Made by a program: the position numbers and the translations under genes
In this document: positions 1 through 7,407 of the stretch, one piece after another
Layout of the letters: the number at the start of each line of letters is the position of its first letter
Position numbering within the stretch: position 1 is the first letter of the stretch
Source of the DNA: Nonomuraea glycinis
Lineage (GTDB): Bacteria > Actinomycetota > Actinomycetes > Streptosporangiales > Streptosporangiaceae
Assembly: GCF_014646515.1 (NCBI RefSeq)
Contig: NZ_BMNK01000011.1
Span: 20,604-84,603 of the forward strand
Length of the DNA: 64,000 nucleotides
Direction: 5' to 3'
Notes under the pieces: generated by a model
The model's input: the letters and a program-made list of their open reading frames with translations, nothing else
Told to the model about the DNA's origin: nothing
Databases searched by the model: none

Positions 1-445
1 GGTAGGTGGCGGCCATCCCCGGGTGCAGGCCGAGTGCCGTGAACGGTGCCAGCAGCTTGGCGTCGTCGGCGGCGTACACGAGGTCGCACGCCAGCGCCAC
101 GCACAGGCCCGCCCCCACGGCCGCGCCGTTCACCGCGGCGATCGTGGGAACCTCCAGCTCGGTGATGGAGAGCCAGGAACGGTAGAAGGCGAGCATCCTG
201 TCGCGCAGCCGATCCACCGGCTCCACGCCCCGCTCCCCCAGCCACGACAGGTCCCCGCCGGCGCAGAAGGCGGTGCCGGCGCCGGTGACCACGACGCAAC
301 GGACGTCTCGGTCCCTGGCGAGGGCGGCCATGGTCCGTTGCCAGGCGTCGGTCATGCCGTCGGTCATGGCGTTGCGTACGTCGGGGCAGTTGAGGGTGAC
401 CAGGACGACGCCGTCGTCCTGGTGATCGACGAGAAGCTCGCTCAT
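1..445 (-). CDS. Enoyl-CoA hydratase/isomerase family protein (partial, C-terminus outside window)
   Basis: This is the N-terminal part (about 148 residues) of a crotonase-fold protein that would hydrate or isomerise enoyl-CoA esters, as in fatty-acid degradation. It starts MSELLVDHQDDG at 445 and runs off the left edge. Seen in it are the typical first strand and RNAM motif, the first oxyanion-hole loop FCAGGDLS, and the second loop NGAAVGAGL. It is transcribed away from the ThiF-like gene, sharing a roughly 150 bp divergent promoter region. The substrate cannot be told because the C-terminal half is missing; a paa-type or general echA role are both possible. Confidence 0.9.
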   Translation of the reverse strand, partial: MSELLVDHQDDGVVLVTLNCPDVRNAMTDGMTDAWQRTMAALARDRDVRCVVVTGAGTAFCAGGDLSWLGERGVEPVDRLRDRMLAFYRSWLSITELEVPTIAAVNGAAVGAGLCVALACDLVYAADDAKLLAPFTALGLHPGMAATY

Positions 446-505
446 GCGGGGAAGCGTAGCTTTGGAGCGGCCGTCTCCGGTGGGTGGTCCGTCTTCATCG
501 GGCGG

Positions 506-545
506 TTATCCACAGGGTTTCTGTTGTTGGCGGAAGTTATCCACA
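506..545 (+). promoter_or_regulatory. Pair of perfect DnaA-box sequences in a divergent promoter region
   Basis: The nonamer TTATCCACA occurs exactly at 506-514 and again at 537-545, in the same orientation and 31 bp apart (about three helical turns). Both lie between the divergent hydratase and ThiF-like genes. The match to the DnaA-box consensus is direct; a role in DnaA-dependent transcription control or DnaA titration is inference. Confidence 0.5.
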
Positions 546-557
546 GGGCCGAGAAAA

Positions 558-580
558 GAGTCTCGGGATCTTGGAGACTC
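558..580. promoter_or_regulatory. Perfect inverted repeat upstream of the ThiF-like gene
   Basis: GAGTCTC (558-564) and GAGACTC (574-580) form a perfect 7-bp inverted repeat with a 9-nt spacer, ending 17 nt before the ATG at 598. It could be an operator or a small hairpin in the 5' leader; the sequence alone does not decide. Confidence 0.35.
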
Positions 581-597
581 GTGCGAATCTTCACGGC

Positions 598-2010
598 ATG
601 AGGCCACGCGTGAAACCCGCCCTGCGGTGCGTCGACCGTGACGAGCACACCCTCCAGATCGGCCTGCACCCTCAGCGGGCGCTCATGCTGAACGGCCTGA
701 CCCGGCCGATCCGCCAGTGGTTCGACACTCTCGACGGCACCCGTGACCTCGCCCACGTCCTGCGCGAGGCCGTGGCGGCCGGACTGGACGAGCCCAGCGC
801 CCGATCCCTGCTCGATCAGCTCATGCGACAGGGCGTGATTCACGACGCCGGCGCCCCGCCGTTGCCTCTCCCCTTGGCTGAGCTCGACCGCCTCAGGCCC
901 GACCTGGACGCCCTGGATCTGGCTTCGTCCACCCCTGACGGCGGCCGGGCAACGATGCGCCGCAGGAGACAGGCGCAGGTGCGCGTCTACGGCGCCGGCC
1001 GGGTGGGCGCCCAGATCGTCGCCCTGCTGGCCGCTGCCGGCGTGGGCACGATCCGCGTGATCGATCCCGAACCGACCCGCCCGGAGGACCTCACGCCCGG
1101 CGGCCTGACCTGGTCCGAGCTCGGCCTCAGCCGCCAGGACGGCGCGGTGGCACTCGCCCGCAGAGCGACCAGCCCAATCCCACAAGAGCCCACCCACAAC
1201 CCCACCCCGAGTTCCCCGAGCTCTCCCTCTACCGCCAGCATCACCAACCGTCGAAGCCGCACCAAAGACGCCAAACCGGGCCGCGCACCCTCAACCGGCA
1301 GCGCTGCAGACCACCCGGGCCGGATCCCGGGTGCGAGACCCGGCCGCGCCCTTTCTGCCCCCAGCGGTGCGGACCATCCCGGCACCACCGTGGACGCCGA
1401 CCTCGGCAAGCCACCTGCGGCGCGTGCAGACCGCGAGGGCACGAACACCAGACCCGGCCGCGCCCGCTCCGCCCTCAGCGGTGCGGAGCCCTGGGATCCG
1501 ACCGTGGACGCGAAAGCCGGTGGGCCTTACCTGGGCGACAGAACCCAGCGGCCCGACCTCGTGATCCTCGCTCCGGTGCGCCCGCTCGACCGAGTGCTCG
1601 CCAACGAGCTCCTCGACCTCGGCATCCCTCACCTTCTCGTGTCGGCCTTCGAGGGCCACGGTTGCGTGGGGCCGCTGGTCCTGCCTGGTCAGAGCGCATG
1701 TCTGCATTGCCTAGACTTGGCTCGTCGCGACGGCGACCCCGCCTGGCCGATCGTCACCGCACGCCTCGGCGGCTTCCCTCCTGGCGAAATCGCCTGCGAT
1801 GCGGTCCTCGCGAGCCTGGTGGCGGCAGCGGCGACCGGCCACGCACTCGCTCATCTCGAGGGCCGGGACGCGGTTGTGACCAACGGCACAAGGGATGTCT
1901 CCCCCGATGGGAACTGGGAACGACGATCGTGGGTCATGCATCCGCAATGTCGGTGTACACGAAACAACCCATATCCGCGCACAATGGTCATGTCAGCTAC
2001 CTGTGATTGA
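598..2010 (+). CDS. ThiF/E1-like protein (TOMM cyclodehydratase-type), with long low-complexity insertion
   Basis: A 470-residue protein. The N-terminal about 115 residues look like the winged-helix peptide-binding region found before ThiF domains in azoline-forming proteins. A Rossmann segment with GAGRVG follows (about 131-136) and an acidic second strand VIDPEP. C-terminal CxxC (Cys 368/371) and CxC (Cys 451/453) fit the structural zinc site of ThiF/E1 proteins. Between about residues 200 and 315 the adenylation domain is interrupted by a Pro/Arg/Ser/Thr-rich stretch with imperfect repeats of the type RPGRAxSAxSGA, so ATP chemistry may be lost. The ATG at 598 is preferred over an upstream GTG at 484, which would translate through the DnaA boxes. 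No azole-precursor or YcaO gene is nearby; it precedes the AarF kinase by 63 bp. Confidence 0.75.
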   Translation: MRPRVKPALRCVDRDEHTLQIGLHPQRALMLNGLTRPIRQWFDTLDGTRDLAHVLREAVAAGLDEPSARSLLDQLMRQGVIHDAGAPPLPLPLAELDRLRPDLDALDLASSTPDGGRATMRRRRQAQVRVYGAGRVGAQIVALLAAAGVGTIRVIDPEPTRPEDLTPGGLTWSELGLSRQDGAVALARRATSPIPQEPTHNPTPSSPSSPSTASITNRRSRTKDAKPGRAPSTGSAADHPGRIPGARPGRALSAPSGADHPGTTVDADLGKPPAARADREGTNTRPGRARSALSGAEPWDPTVDAKAGGPYLGDRTQRPDLVILAPVRPLDRVLANELLDLGIPHLLVSAFEGHGCVGPLVLPGQSACLHCLDLARRDGDPAWPIVTARLGGFPPGEIACDAVLASLVAAAATGHALAHLEGRDAVVTNGTRDVSPDGNWERRSWVMHPQCRCTRNNPYPRTMVMSATCD

Positions 2011-2073
2011 CATGTTCAGGTATCGACCACGAAGGGGGGAAGTGGCGTCCCGTCTGGGATTCCGCGCATCAGT

Positions 2074-3408
2074 GTGAGCGATCTTCCACGCCGAGCAGTC
2101 ACGCGCTCCGCCAAGTTGGCCGCCCTTCCACTCGGTTTCGCCGGTCGCACCGCCATGGGGCTGGGTAAGCGCATCGGCGGCAAGTCCGCGGAGATCGTCG
2201 CGGAGGAGATCCAGCAGCGCACCGCCGAGCAGATCTTCAAGGTCCTCGGCGAGCTCAAGGGCGGGGCCATGAAGCTCGGCCAAGCCCTGTCCATCTTCGA
2301 GGCGGCCCTGCCGCAGGAGATCGTCGGCCCGTACCGCGCCACGCTCACCAAGCTTCAGGACGCCGCGCCGCCGCTGCCGGCCGCCACCGTCCACAAGGTG
2401 CTCAGCGAGCAGCTCGGCGACGACTGGCGCGACAACTTCGTCTCCTTCGACGACCAGCCGACCGCGGCCGCCTCCATCGGCCAGGTGCACAAGGCCGTGT
2501 GGCATGACGGCCGGCAGGTCGCGGTCAAGATCCAATACCCGGGAGCCGGTAAGGCTCTGCTGGGCGACTTCGCGCAGTTGGCCCGCCTGGGCAAGATGTT
2601 CGGCGCGCTGCTTCCCGGTCTCGACATCAAGGCGGTGCTGGCCGAGTTGCGCGATCGGGTCGCCGAAGAGCTCGACTACCTGCGCGAGGCCGAGGCCCAG
2701 CACGCGTTCGCCCTGGAATTCCACAACGACCCCGACTTCCACGTTCCCGACGTGATCGCCGCCAACGAGATGATCCTGGTCAGCGAGTGGATGGACGGCA
2801 CCCCGCTGTCCCGCGTCATCACCGACGGCACCAAGGAGGAGCGGGATCATGCCGGTCTGCTGTTCGTCCGGTTCCTGTTCTGCTCGCCGGCCCGCGTCGG
2901 CATGCTGCACGCCGACCCGCACCCGGGCAACTTCCGCATGCTGTCCAACGGCAAGCTCGGCATCCTCGACTTCGGCGCCGTCAACCGGATGCCCGGCGGC
3001 TACCCCCAGGTCTTCGGTCTCCTGACCCGCATCTTCAACCAGGGCGACATGGAAACCGTCGTCAACGGGCTGCGTGACGAGGGCTTCATCCGCCCCGGCA
3101 TTGAGATCGACCCCGACGCCCTGCGCGCCTTCCTCGCCCCCTACGTCGAGCCGACAGCCGTCGAAGAGTTCACTTTCAGCCGCGAATGGCTTCGAGCCCA
3201 GGCAGCCAGCGTCACCGATCTCCGCCCCACCAACGTCGTGCGCCAGCTCAACCTGCCGGCCTCCTACGTCCTCATCCACCGCGTGCACGCCGCCGGAGTG
3301 GGTGTCCTATGCCAGCTCGGCACCACGGCCCGCTTCCGCGACGAGGCCATCCGCTGGGTCCCCGGCTTCCTGGAAGACCCCAACGACGAAGCCCTCGCCG
3401 TCCCCTGA
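2074..3408 (+). CDS. AarF/ABC1/UbiB family atypical kinase
   Basis: A 444-residue ABC1-family protein kinase-like ATPase, probably acting at the membrane in isoprenoid quinone or lipid metabolism. Family hallmarks are visible: the KxGQ motif MKLGQALS (about 66-73), the Ala-rich nucleotide loop AAASIGQVH, the lysine strand VAVKIQYP, the catalytic-loop region HADPHPGNF (about 279) and the metal-binding LDFGAV (about 297). The start is GTG. The gene corresponds in order to Rv3197, which also lies beside whiB7 and uvrD2. It likely forms one unit with the preceding ThiF-like gene (63 bp gap). Confidence 0.92.
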   Translation: MSDLPRRAVTRSAKLAALPLGFAGRTAMGLGKRIGGKSAEIVAEEIQQRTAEQIFKVLGELKGGAMKLGQALSIFEAALPQEIVGPYRATLTKLQDAAPPLPAATVHKVLSEQLGDDWRDNFVSFDDQPTAAASIGQVHKAVWHDGRQVAVKIQYPGAGKALLGDFAQLARLGKMFGALLPGLDIKAVLAELRDRVAEELDYLREAEAQHAFALEFHNDPDFHVPDVIAANEMILVSEWMDGTPLSRVITDGTKEERDHAGLLFVRFLFCSPARVGMLHADPHPGNFRMLSNGKLGILDFGAVNRMPGGYPQVFGLLTRIFNQGDMETVVNGLRDEGFIRPGIEIDPDALRAFLAPYVEPTAVEEFTFSREWLRAQAASVTDLRPTNVVRQLNLPASYVLIHRVHAAGVGVLCQLGTTARFRDEAIRWVPGFLEDPNDEALAVP

Positions 3409-3448
3409 GACACAACTTCCGCCATCCCTGAGACAAAGCTCCAGCCCT

Positions 3449-3500
3449 TCCCTCTGACGAAACCCGGGGCACTTCCCCTCTGACGAAACCCGGGCGCACT
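3449..3500. repeat. 26-bp tandem duplication downstream of the AarF gene
   Basis: CCTCTGACGAAACCCGGG occurs at 3451 and again at 3477, with flanking CACTTCCC also shared, giving two units of 26 bp. It lies in the 178-bp convergent gap between the AarF kinase and the TetR gene. A related degenerate unit (CCCTGAGACAAAGCTCC) sits just before it. Confidence 0.7.
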
Positions 3501-3586
3501 TCCCTCGAACGCGCTTCAAGCCCTCCAAACGTGTCTATGAGTCCTCCTCACCCGCAGGGGTGATCATGAGAGAAAGCCGTGGAGGG

Positions 3587-4183
3587 TCAGCACTTCCGCA
3601 GCGCGGCGCGGGTCTGCTCGGTGAACATGGGAGGGGCCGGCAATGGGTGGGCCGTGGCTGTGCGTAGGCCGTCCAGGGTCAGGGCGAGATGTCGTCGCCA
3701 GGCTCCTGGCACTACCTCGTGGGTGGCTCTGATGGTCGCCGCCACGCCCCAGAGCACGAAGGCCATGTCGGCGAGTGTGACGTCGGGCCGCAACTCCCCG
3801 GATCGCTGAGCGCGGTCGAGGATTTTCAGCATCAGACCGTACCCACGATCGCCGTCCACCGGCGCCGTCCGTGCGGCGAGGTCGTTGTAGCCGAGGTCGG
3901 CGGCCTGCAGTTCGCACACGCCGGTCAGGAACGCCACGAACCCATCCCAGGCGTCGTCCATCGCCAGTGCCCGCTCAGCCAGATCGGCGACGGTCGCCAC
4001 TCGGTCCGCGAAGACCGCCTCCACCAGAGCGTCCCGGGTGGGGAACCGGTTGTAGAGCGTTCCGATGCTGACCCCGGCCGTGCGTGCGATCTCTTCGAGG
4101 GGCACGTCGAGCCCTCCATCCGCGAATAGTTGCCGGGCCGCCTGCAGGAGGCGCTCACGGTTCTGCACGGCGTCCTTGCGCAT
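3587..4183 (-). CDS. TetR/AcrR family transcriptional regulator
   Basis: A 198-residue repressor. The N-terminal TetR helix-turn-helix is clear (about 10-55: RERLLQAARQLFADGG, then EEIARTAGVSIGTLYNRFP). The C-terminal ligand domain resembles the SACE_7040/TetR_C_49 type. It is divergent from the SDR gene across a 54-bp gap full of AACTTGAG-type repeats, so it most likely controls itself and the SDR. The ligand is unknown. Confidence 0.9.
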   Translation of the reverse strand: MRKDAVQNRERLLQAARQLFADGGLDVPLEEIARTAGVSIGTLYNRFPTRDALVEAVFADRVATVADLAERALAMDDAWDGFVAFLTGVCELQAADLGYNDLAARTAPVDGDRGYGLMLKILDRAQRSGELRPDVTLADMAFVLWGVAATIRATHEVVPGAWRRHLALTLDGLRTATAHPLPAPPMFTEQTRAALRKC

Positions 4184-4195
4184 GTCCGCAAGCTT

Positions 4196-4237
4196 AGTTA
4201 ACTTGAGGCATCTTTCAACTTGAGGGGAGTCTCAACT
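4196..4237. promoter_or_regulatory. Probable TetR operator region
   Basis: The gap between the divergent TetR and SDR genes holds the palindrome AGTTAACT (4196-4203), two direct copies of AACTTGAG (4200-4207 and 4217-4224, 17 bp apart) and a near-inverted copy CTCAACT (4231-4237) abutting the SDR ATG. Local divergent-repressor logic suggests that this is the operator; binding is inferred. Confidence 0.5.
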
Positions 4238-5035
4238 ATGTCTCGCACCATCGTGGTCACCGGCGGCACGAACGGCCTCGGTATGGCCCTGGCCCGGCAC
4301 TACGCCGAGCGCGGCGATCAGGTCGTGGCGGTGGGCAGCAGCGAGGAGGGCGGGCGGCGTCTGCGCGAGGTGGTCCCGATGGCGCAGTTCGTCCAGTCTG
4401 ACCTCAGCTCCCTCCGCCAGACCCGTGACCTGGTGGAACGGCTGAGCGACGAGCACCCCGTGGTCGACGCGCTGGTGCTCGCCGCGTTCCGGTTCAACCC
4501 GGTACGGGTGGAGACTGACGAGGGTATTGAACACACCTTCGCCCTCTATGTGCTCAACCGATGGCTCATGGCCGACGGGCTGCGCGGCTCGTTGGAGAGC
4601 GCTGCGGCGCCTGTGATCATCAACTTGTGCGGCGCTGGGCAGGGCGGCCGGATTCGCTGGGACGACCTTCAACTGAAGGACAGGTACCGAGCGATCGCCG
4701 CGACCATGCAGGGCGCCAAGGCCGGCGAACTGCTCGGGGCGGCTTACGCCTCTGAGCGCACGAAGTACGTGCTGTACAACCCGGTGTTCGTCGCGACGGG
4801 GCTGCATGAGCCCTTCGGTCAGCCGCTGCGCGCTCTCGTCCGGATGGCATCGGTGGTCTTCGCCCAACCGGTGGCCAAGGCCGTGCCGCCGATCGCCGCG
4901 CTGATCGACCACCCGCCGGCCGAGGCTCTCACGGCCTGGAAGAAGGGCAAGATCATCGATCTGGCCGTGGACCGGAATGAGGCGCGGCGTTTCGAGGAAG
5001 CCATCCGCCCCATGGCCCAATCCGCCTCCTCATAG
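4238..5035 (+). CDS. Short-chain dehydrogenase/reductase-fold protein with altered active site
   Basis: A 265-residue Rossmann-fold SDR of the retinol-dehydrogenase-like type. The nucleotide motif TGGTNGLG is intact near the N-terminus. The catalytic positions are not: the usual YxxxK appears as MQGAK (Met in place of Tyr), the serine strand reads INLCGAG, and the NNAG motif reads LAAF. It may bind a nucleotide without normal oxidoreductase chemistry. ATG 4238 has GAGGGG about 10 nt upstream and is preferred over a TTG at 4220. It is regulated with the divergent TetR gene. Confidence 0.8.
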   Translation: MSRTIVVTGGTNGLGMALARHYAERGDQVVAVGSSEEGGRRLREVVPMAQFVQSDLSSLRQTRDLVERLSDEHPVVDALVLAAFRFNPVRVETDEGIEHTFALYVLNRWLMADGLRGSLESAAAPVIINLCGAGQGGRIRWDDLQLKDRYRAIAATMQGAKAGELLGAAYASERTKYVLYNPVFVATGLHEPFGQPLRALVRMASVVFAQPVAKAVPPIAALIDHPPAEALTAWKKGKIIDLAVDRNEARRFEEAIRPMAQSASS

Positions 5036-5036
5036 C

Positions 5037-5130
5037 GTTCCTGACCCAGCTCGCCTTCCCATAAAGCTCCTGACCCAGCTCGCCCTCCTTAGAGCTCCTG
5101 GCCCAGCTCGCCTCCCATAAAGCTCTGGCT
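5037..5130. repeat. Tandem repeat at the 3' side of the SDR gene
   Basis: Three to four degenerate copies of a 28-30 bp unit with the core CTGACCCAGCTCGCC and the tail CCATAAAGCTC follow the SDR stop codon and fill most of the convergent gap to the VOC gene. Confidence 0.7.
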
Positions 5131-5161
5131 CAGTCCGCCGTGGAAGTTCTGAAGAGGGGAT

Positions 5162-5548
5162 TCACGGGGAAGCGGGTTCGAAGAGTTCGATGAGGTTGCC
5201 GGCTGGGTCGGCCAGGAGGATCTGGTGTCCGCCGGGGCCGGCGATGACGTCGCTGCGGAAGGACAGCCCAGCGGTGCGTAGCCGGGCGATCTCGGCTTCA
5301 AGGTCGTGAACGATGAGGTGGATGCGGTTGCGGCCGGGGGCGGTGGAGTCGTCGGGGGTGGCGCGGGCACCGGAGCTCGCAGGGCCGGACAGGAGCAGGC
5401 GCAAGGGGCCGCGTACCACGTCGGCGAAGGCGGGGGCCGGGTTGGTGTGCAGGGTGAAGCCCAGGTGGCTCGTGTAGAAGTGGACGGCGGCGGCCACATC
5501 GTCGACGATGTAGCGGACGCTGACGAGTTCGTCGGGTGTAGTGGTCAT
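5162..5548 (-). CDS. VOC (glyoxalase/bleomycin-resistance fold) protein
   Basis: A 128-residue vicinal-oxygen-chelate protein with two beta-alpha-beta-beta-beta modules; VRYIVDDVAAAVHFYTSHLG, HLIVHD and the terminal NLIELFEP are typical. Its ATG overlaps the stop of the upstream ArsR-ArsC gene by 4 nt, so they are translationally coupled. In arsenic operons the VOC partner can be the C-As lyase ArsI, but that enzyme needs cysteine ligands and this protein has no cysteine, so an ArsI role is unlikely. Confidence 0.85.
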   Translation of the reverse strand: MTTTPDELVSVRYIVDDVAAAVHFYTSHLGFTLHTNPAPAFADVVRGPLRLLLSGPASSGARATPDDSTAPGRNRIHLIVHDLEAEIARLRTAGLSFRSDVIAGPGGHQILLADPAGNLIELFEPASP

Positions 5549-6369
5549 GGCTCGATCTCCGAGTTCGTGGCGTGGGCGAGGACGGGCAGCAGGTAGCGAA
5601 TACGGGTGTCGATCTCCGCCGCCATGTCTCTGCAAGCGGAGTAGCTCGCCCTGTCGACGTCGCTCATAGCTGCCCGGTCGAGGTCGCTCGTAGCTGGGTG
5701 GTCGAGGACGTGGGTGGGGGGTGGGGCGGGGATGCTCCAATGGGTCTGGCGCGGTCGGCCGGTGAAGTCGGGGCAGACCTCGCGGACCTTGTCGCACAGG
5801 GTGATCAGGTGATCGAAGCGGCGGTGGGCCATCGTGTCCAGGTGGCGGGGCCGCTGGTCGGCGAGGTCGATGCCGTAGTGCTCGCGTAGGACTCGTACGG
5901 CGTGAGGGTGTATGCGCGGGTTGGGGTGGCTGCCGGCGCTGGTCACCTTCACGTGGCCGCCGGTGCGGTGGCGCAGCAGGGCCTCGGCGATCGGTGAGCG
6001 GGCGCTGTTGCCCGTACATGCGAACAGCACCCGAAGCCGAGGGGTGGCGGTGGCCGGTGGCGGGGTGGGGGCCAGGCGCAGCGCCGGATGCAGGGCGAGG
6101 CCGGTGGCGGTCAGGGCGTGCGTGCAGCGCTCCAGGTCCAGGTGGTAGTAGCTGTCGCGGGCGTCGAAGCTGCTCCTGTGGGCGGTGACCAGACCGCCGC
6201 CGCGGAGCAGCCGTAGATGGTAGGAGACCAGGCTCTGCGGCTCGCCGAGCAGGTGGACCAGCTCACGGACCCGATAGTCGCTCGTGGCCAGTGCGGTCAG
6301 CAGCCGCCACCGCAGCGGGTGGGCGGCCAGCCGCACGAACGCCGGAGGCGTCTGATCCCTGGACACCAT
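5545..6369 (-). CDS. ArsR repressor fused to thioredoxin-type arsenate reductase (ArsC/LMW-PTP fold)
   Basis: A 274-residue two-domain protein. Residues 1-90 form an ArsR winged helix (VRELVHLLGEPQSLVSYHLR as recognition region). From about 111 there is a low-molecular-weight phosphatase-like domain with the P-loop Cys118-x5-Arg124 (CTGNSARS). Cys192 and Cys199 are spaced exactly as the redox-shuttle pair of Staphylococcus-type ArsC (Cys82/Cys89), pointing to arsenate reduction coupled to thioredoxin rather than plain phosphatase activity. The start at 6369 is preferred because ATGs at 6384 and 6393 lie inside the operator-like palindrome. No arsenite exporter gene is adjacent. Confidence 0.87.
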   Translation of the reverse strand: MVSRDQTPPAFVRLAAHPLRWRLLTALATSDYRVRELVHLLGEPQSLVSYHLRLLRGGGLVTAHRSSFDARDSYYHLDLERCTHALTATGLALHPALRLAPTPPPATATPRLRVLFACTGNSARSPIAEALLRHRTGGHVKVTSAGSHPNPRIHPHAVRVLREHYGIDLADQRPRHLDTMAHRRFDHLITLCDKVREVCPDFTGRPRQTHWSIPAPPPTHVLDHPATSDLDRAAMSDVDRASYSACRDMAAEIDTRIRYLLPVLAHATNSEIEP

Positions 6370-6381
6370 GCCAGCAGAATA

Positions 6382-6399
6382 CATCAATTTCATTTGATG
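6382..6399. promoter_or_regulatory. ArsR-type operator palindrome
   Basis: CATCAA-TTTCAT-TTGATG is a perfect 6-bp inverted repeat 12 nt upstream of the ArsR-ArsC start. ATCAA/TTGAT half sites are typical of ArsR/SmtB operators, so autorepression is likely. Confidence 0.65.
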
Positions 6400-6633
6400 G
6401 ACTTTAAATCGGTCGATGGGCGCTGCGCGGCCGGCCGAGTTGATGCGTGGGTCCGATGTCCTCCAGGAGATGTGCATCCCGGACCGGGCAGCGAAGCAGC
6501 GAACTGTCTGTCGCGTCGCTCGTCGAGTTCTTTCGGGGTGCTTACGACGGCCCGCCGAGGCTTAGCCGGTGGCCCTGGGGCGCGCATGCTTACGGCGTAA
6601 TCACCAAGAAGGAAGCTGGAAGGAAGGTCGTAC

Positions 6634-7224
6634 ATGCGTCTCTACCGGATAGCCGCCGTGGCTGCCTATGTCTGTGCCGTGCTGCTGGTCGTGAATGTGC
6701 TCCGTCGCGCGGGGGTCGTCCCCGAGACGGCTCTCACCCATGCCATCGCCCCGTTCGGAGCGTTGACGGGGCTGTTCGCGATCACCGGGCTCTACCTGCT
6801 CATCCGTGGCAGCGCGGGGAATCTCGGCCTGGTCGGATATCTGCTCAACTCCGCCGGTCTCGCGGGAGCGTTCGCCATCGAGTACGCGTTGCACTTCATT
6901 TTCCCGTCGCTCGACGGCGCCACGGTCACCGGGCTCCTCGCGGGGGGCACGGGGATGGCGTTCCTCGTCACTTCGGTCGTTCTGGTGGCGGGGGTGCTGA
7001 CGTTCGGCGCGGCGGCCCTCCGGAGCGGCCTGCTTCCTCCACCGGGCGTCGCCCTCTACGTCGTGGGGATGATTCCCGGCTCGCTGCGAAGCGCGTTACC
7101 GGCGCCGGTCTACCTCATCGGCCTGGTCGTGGCCGCGGCGGGGATCGTCTGGATGGCAACCCGCCTGTGGTCGGCCGAGGACGATCCGGGGATGGTCGCC
7201 GCCTCCGGGGCCGTCGCGCACTGA
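6634..7224 (+). CDS. Multi-pass membrane protein (DUF4386-like), function unknown
   Basis: A 196-residue hydrophobic protein with about six predicted transmembrane helices (around 5-25, 40-60, 66-88, 98-126, 132-152, 156-178). The layout resembles DUF4386 proteins, but I cannot assign a family with certainty. Start ATG 6634 has GGAAGCTGGAAGGAAGG upstream. No catalytic motif is visible. The 264 bp between this gene and the ArsR-ArsC start hold the ArsR operator and presumably this gene's own promoter. It ends in a perfect terminator hairpin. Confidence 0.75.
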   Translation: MRLYRIAAVAAYVCAVLLVVNVLRRAGVVPETALTHAIAPFGALTGLFAITGLYLLIRGSAGNLGLVGYLLNSAGLAGAFAIEYALHFIFPSLDGATVTGLLAGGTGMAFLVTSVVLVAGVLTFGAAALRSGLLPPPGVALYVVGMIPGSLRSALPAPVYLIGLVVAAAGIVWMATRLWSAEDDPGMVAASGAVAH

Positions 7225-7311
7225 CGGCCGAGCCGAGCCGCACAGGTCAGGAGCCGCGAACGACACCGACGGCCGAGCCGAGCCGTACAGGTCAGGAGCT
7301 GGGAACGACAC
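7223..7311. repeat. 45-bp tandem duplication after the membrane-protein gene
   Basis: GACGGCCGAGCCGAGCC begins at 7223 and at 7268; each unit continues through CACAGGTCAGGAGC-like and GAACGACACC sequence, giving two 45-bp copies that start at the stop codon and end at the terminator hairpin. Confidence 0.75.
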
Positions 7312-7348
7312 CGCCCCGCACGGAACAGGTCGTGTTCCGTGCGGGGCG
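7312..7348 (+). terminator. Perfect 16-bp intrinsic terminator hairpin
   Basis: CGCCCCGCACGGAACA (7312-7327) pairs without mismatch with 7333-7348 around the loop GGTCG and is followed by ATTAAGTT. It ends the membrane-protein transcript. Confidence 0.85.
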
Positions 7349-7366
7349 ATTAAGTTGATCTCGGAG

Positions 7367-7407
7367 GATCCGGGAGATCCTGCGCCGGCGGCAGGATCTC
7401 CCGGATC
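7367..7407 (-). terminator. Perfect 17-bp terminator-like hairpin for the convergent gene
   Basis: GATCCGGGAGATCCTGC (7367-7383) pairs exactly with 7391-7407 around a 7-nt loop. It abuts the stop codon of the small minus-strand gene and is followed on that strand by TCCGAGATCAACTTAATC. With the hairpin at 7312 it forms back-to-back terminators between convergent genes. Confidence 0.75.

Noticed and set aside
506..545. DnaA boxes as a replication origin
   Set aside because: Only two boxes, no AT-rich unwinding region and no dnaA, dnaN, parAB or rpmH nearby. A chromosomal or plasmid origin is not supported.
484..597. Upstream GTG start for the ThiF-like gene
   Set aside because: The extension would translate both DnaA boxes and the inverted repeat, and gives an atypical N-terminus. 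ATG 598 fits better.
5162..5548. VOC protein as an ArsI C-As lyase
   Set aside because: ArsI needs a vicinal cysteine pair; this protein has no cysteine.
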